A DNA stretch of 64,000 bases from Hydnum rufescens UP504 (Eukaryota > Basidiomycota > Agaricomycetes > Cantharellales > Hydnaceae). The notes beneath the pieces are model-generated. The model worked only from the letters and a program-made list of their open reading frames with translations, made no database searches and was not told the origin of the DNA. Below, piece after piece: positions 61,518-64,000 of this stretch. The first letter of the stretch is position 1. Each line of letters begins with the position of its first letter. A program made the position numbers and the translations under genes. Location of the stretch: NCBI GenBank assembly GCA_014904985.1, contig MU128918.1:62001-126000 (forward strand), in the 5' to 3' direction.

Positions 61518-64000
61518 ATGAAGGTCTCTTTGTTCTCTGGTCTCTCCGTTATATCGGTTGCAGCAGTTGTCCTGGCATGTGGCGACGACCACAGCCATTC
61601 TCATCCGCATGCGAAAAGATCGCAATCTGATGCAGTCCAGCCGACGAGTTGGCCGAGCTCTCCTCTTGTCTGGGGTGACATTAATTTCATCCACACTACG
61701 GATTCCCATGGTGAGTATTCTGGCCTTGGGTCAGCATTTGGGAGACCAGAGGGAACTTAACATTACTTGGCACTGTTTGTAGGGTGGTTACTCGGTGTGT
61801 TTGTCTTCCACAGAGGGAGGCTGGACCGCCTGACAACACTGTACTTCATAGGTCATAAAAAAGCAACGTATCCCGAACCGAACTATAGGTCAGCTATTCG
61901 ACAGCCGCGCTTCCGTGTCTTCTGCCTTTCTGACTTCATGGTCTTTCACAGTGGAGACTTCGGAGATTTCTCCTCCTTTGTGACCCATATGAAGAAAGAA
62001 GCTGAAAGACGCAAAGTCGATTTGCTTCTCGTCGACTCTGGTGCGTATGGACAATCATAACACGTCATGTAGACCTGAGCATAGTTACGCCCCTATCGTA
62101 GGTGATCTTCATGATGGAACGGGGCTCTCCGATGGTTTCCCTCCAGGCGACGTTGACGGCCACGAGGTGGCGAATTTTCAAGATCTATTCCCAGGGTCTC
62201 CGTATTCTCATCCCTTCGCCTCATTATAGTCCAACAAGCTCATTCAACAACTCCCGTATGATATTCTGAGTATCGGAAAGTAGGCCATTACCGTTAATTG
62301 GACAAGCACACTTTTAACCGAAGTTCTCATCCCAGTCATGAACTGTATGAGTACTCCGTCGCGTTGGACATGTCGGTGACAATCATTTCCTTAGTGGTTT
62401 TTTTTTTTGTCTCACATGATTATATTCTAGGTACAAGAACTTTGCGCCGTATTGGAATGGTTCATATCTCTCGTCAAATGTGGGAATCAAAGTGACGGGT
62501 AAGAATGGAAAATCGGCACCAGTTCCCATTGGAGGTATCAGGTTCTATTCGTTGTTTCACAAGGATGCCATCATCTAACTCGGCTTGGATCCTAGCTCGT
62601 TGCCGAAAATTTAAAACTCTACGGTAAGTATTGAAACAAAGAGATCTGGTGGAGTCTCTTTCTTATCGTTTCCTGGTTCATCAGTGGGCGTAAGGTGACT
62701 GCCTTCGGTGTCCTTTTCAACTTCACCAAGAATGTGGCCGATACCATCGTCCAACCTGTAGGGGATATGGTTAAAGAGACATGGGTGTGTCTTGAGTGCG
62801 CCAGTATAATCGTGAGGTTCGCTAACGCTGCCTTCCTGGATTAGTTTAAATTGGCCATTCAGGAGGAACCTGATTTCTTCCTTCTCGTTGGGTATGTTTG
62901 CTCGACCGATTCGTCCTTGCTGAATGCCTCACTGACCTACCATCGAATCATAGTCACATGCCTGTATCGAAAGATCCTCCCAAGTCTGATCTGAATAGCT
63001 GTGCGCCTCTTGTCTGGCTAGACTTATGAAACTTCTCACTGATAAGCCTGTGGTTTTCAGGGCCAGAGGTCTTCAAAGCCATCCGATCTGTCCACCCCTA
63101 CACACCTATCTTTATCTTCGGAGGTCGGGTTCTCTGTCGTCCATGGCTCCGATGCCCGCGTAACCTATTTGACCGCTGATGCACGGTGTCAATTTCGGTT
63201 TCACAGGCCACACTCACATTCGCGACTGCGTGCAATTGGACACCCGGTCCATGTCCCTCGAGTCTGGACGTTATATGGAAACGGTCGGGTGGATGAGTTA
63301 GCTTTCCATCCTACTAGGGACAATTTTAGCGATGACTGGTGCTAATGTTTGGTCTCTGTGCGCCGCAGGTGCAAAGTTGGACGACAAGAACAGCAAGGAA
63401 CCATTGGACATTACGCGGCGATACCTAGATGCCAATCGGAACACGTGTGTATTCCTGCTCCGGTTGTGTGCACCCTTGTTGATACCTGCCGCTCGGATAA
63501 TTCAGGTACCAATACCATACTCAGTTCGAGGACTTTGACACGAAGAAAGGGAAAGAGATCAGCCAGCAGCTAATGGCACTTGCCGACAAATTCAACTTGA
63601 ACGACGTCTTTGGAACTGCTCCCCAAGATTATTTCTTGTCTCGGTGAGTGGCTTCATAAGCTGCTTTTCTTCCCGAATTTTGTGTCTAATTGCCTTCGGC
63701 GGTCGATAACAAAATAGAGCACCATTCGCATCTAACAACTCCCTCTACAGTCTTCTAATTGACAAGGTAAGCAAACACAACCGTTGAAAACTAGTCTCTT
63801 CCGTTAGCACTTGGTTCTAATCTTCTGTGCCAGCTCCTCCCTACGGTACTCGCTGAAGTAAACCCTGAGCGTGCCCAAGCCGTTCCTAGCATTGCTATAA
63901 TCAACTTTGTTTCGCAACGATTTGACCTTTACGCTGTGCGTAAGACCAAATGAGCCTTTCTGCCGTATCTATCCATTCATGTTCATTGTACATCTTTTTC
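61518..64000 (+). pseudogene. Metallophosphoesterase copy C, runs off the window
   Basis: The start MKVSLFSGLSVISVAAVVLA is a good signal peptide, followed by CGDDHSHSHPHAKR and [11 protein letters not shown]. The 12-base microexon (GGTGGTTACTCG after TTTGTAG) and the next exon (GHKKATYPEPNY) are intact, better than in copy B. Later exons include [41 protein letters not shown] and [16 protein letters not shown] (about 63208). At 62842-62844 a TAG replaces the CAG or AAG of copies A and B in FLDxFK. If the frame is as in B, this truncates the protein before the GHTH motif. The 3' end lies beyond 64000. Confidence 0.7.

Overview
This is nuclear DNA from a filamentous basidiomycete. Short GT-AG introns of about 40-80 bases split almost every gene, intergenic distances are small, and the gene content fits Agaricomycetes. 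The NACHT-WD40 gene, the HNH-type repeat family and the F-box style resemble Rhizoctonia/Ceratobasidiaceae; that assignment is inference. I saw no tRNA, rRNA, CRISPR array or intact transposon.

Layout. 0.5-4.1 kb: a NACHT-WD40 NLR-like gene whose beta-propeller is split by a 251-base insertion. 4.4-5.1 kb: a decayed antisense TPR array. 5.1-23.1 kb: a dense housekeeping block with the mitoribosome-assembly GTPase MTG1, an ALY/REF-like RRM protein, RNA polymerase II subunit RPB11, ribosomal protein uL15 (RPL28), a hemerythrin-like protein, a BTB protein, an ELYS-type nucleoporin, and the COPII coat subunit SEC24 with an unexpected N-terminal WW domain. 24-26.5 kb: an unidentified multi-exon minus-strand gene. 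30.7-33.3 kb: a bHLH factor with a very long loop. 34.4-37.3 kb: an F-box gene and a decayed tandem copy of its 3' half. 38.2-44.5 kb: a perilipin/CAP20-like lipid-droplet gene and a Vps3/TGFBRAP1-like CNH tethering protein.

From about 44.5 kb to the end the window changes character. It becomes a mosaic of duplicated and decaying genes: three same-strand copies of a secreted 5'-nucleotidase-type metallophosphoesterase (A wrecked, B nearly complete, C with a stop and running off the edge), two inverted copies of an HNH_2-like nuclease gene, an inverted truncated copy of the perilipin gene, and a phenylalanine ammonia-lyase remnant.

Many genes, including essential ones (RPL28, SEC24), carry single-base frame breaks, several at homopolymers. 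Part of the apparent decay may therefore be assembly error rather than biology. Splice sites were worked out by hand from GT-AG signals and frame continuity. Terminal exons of several genes remain uncertain.
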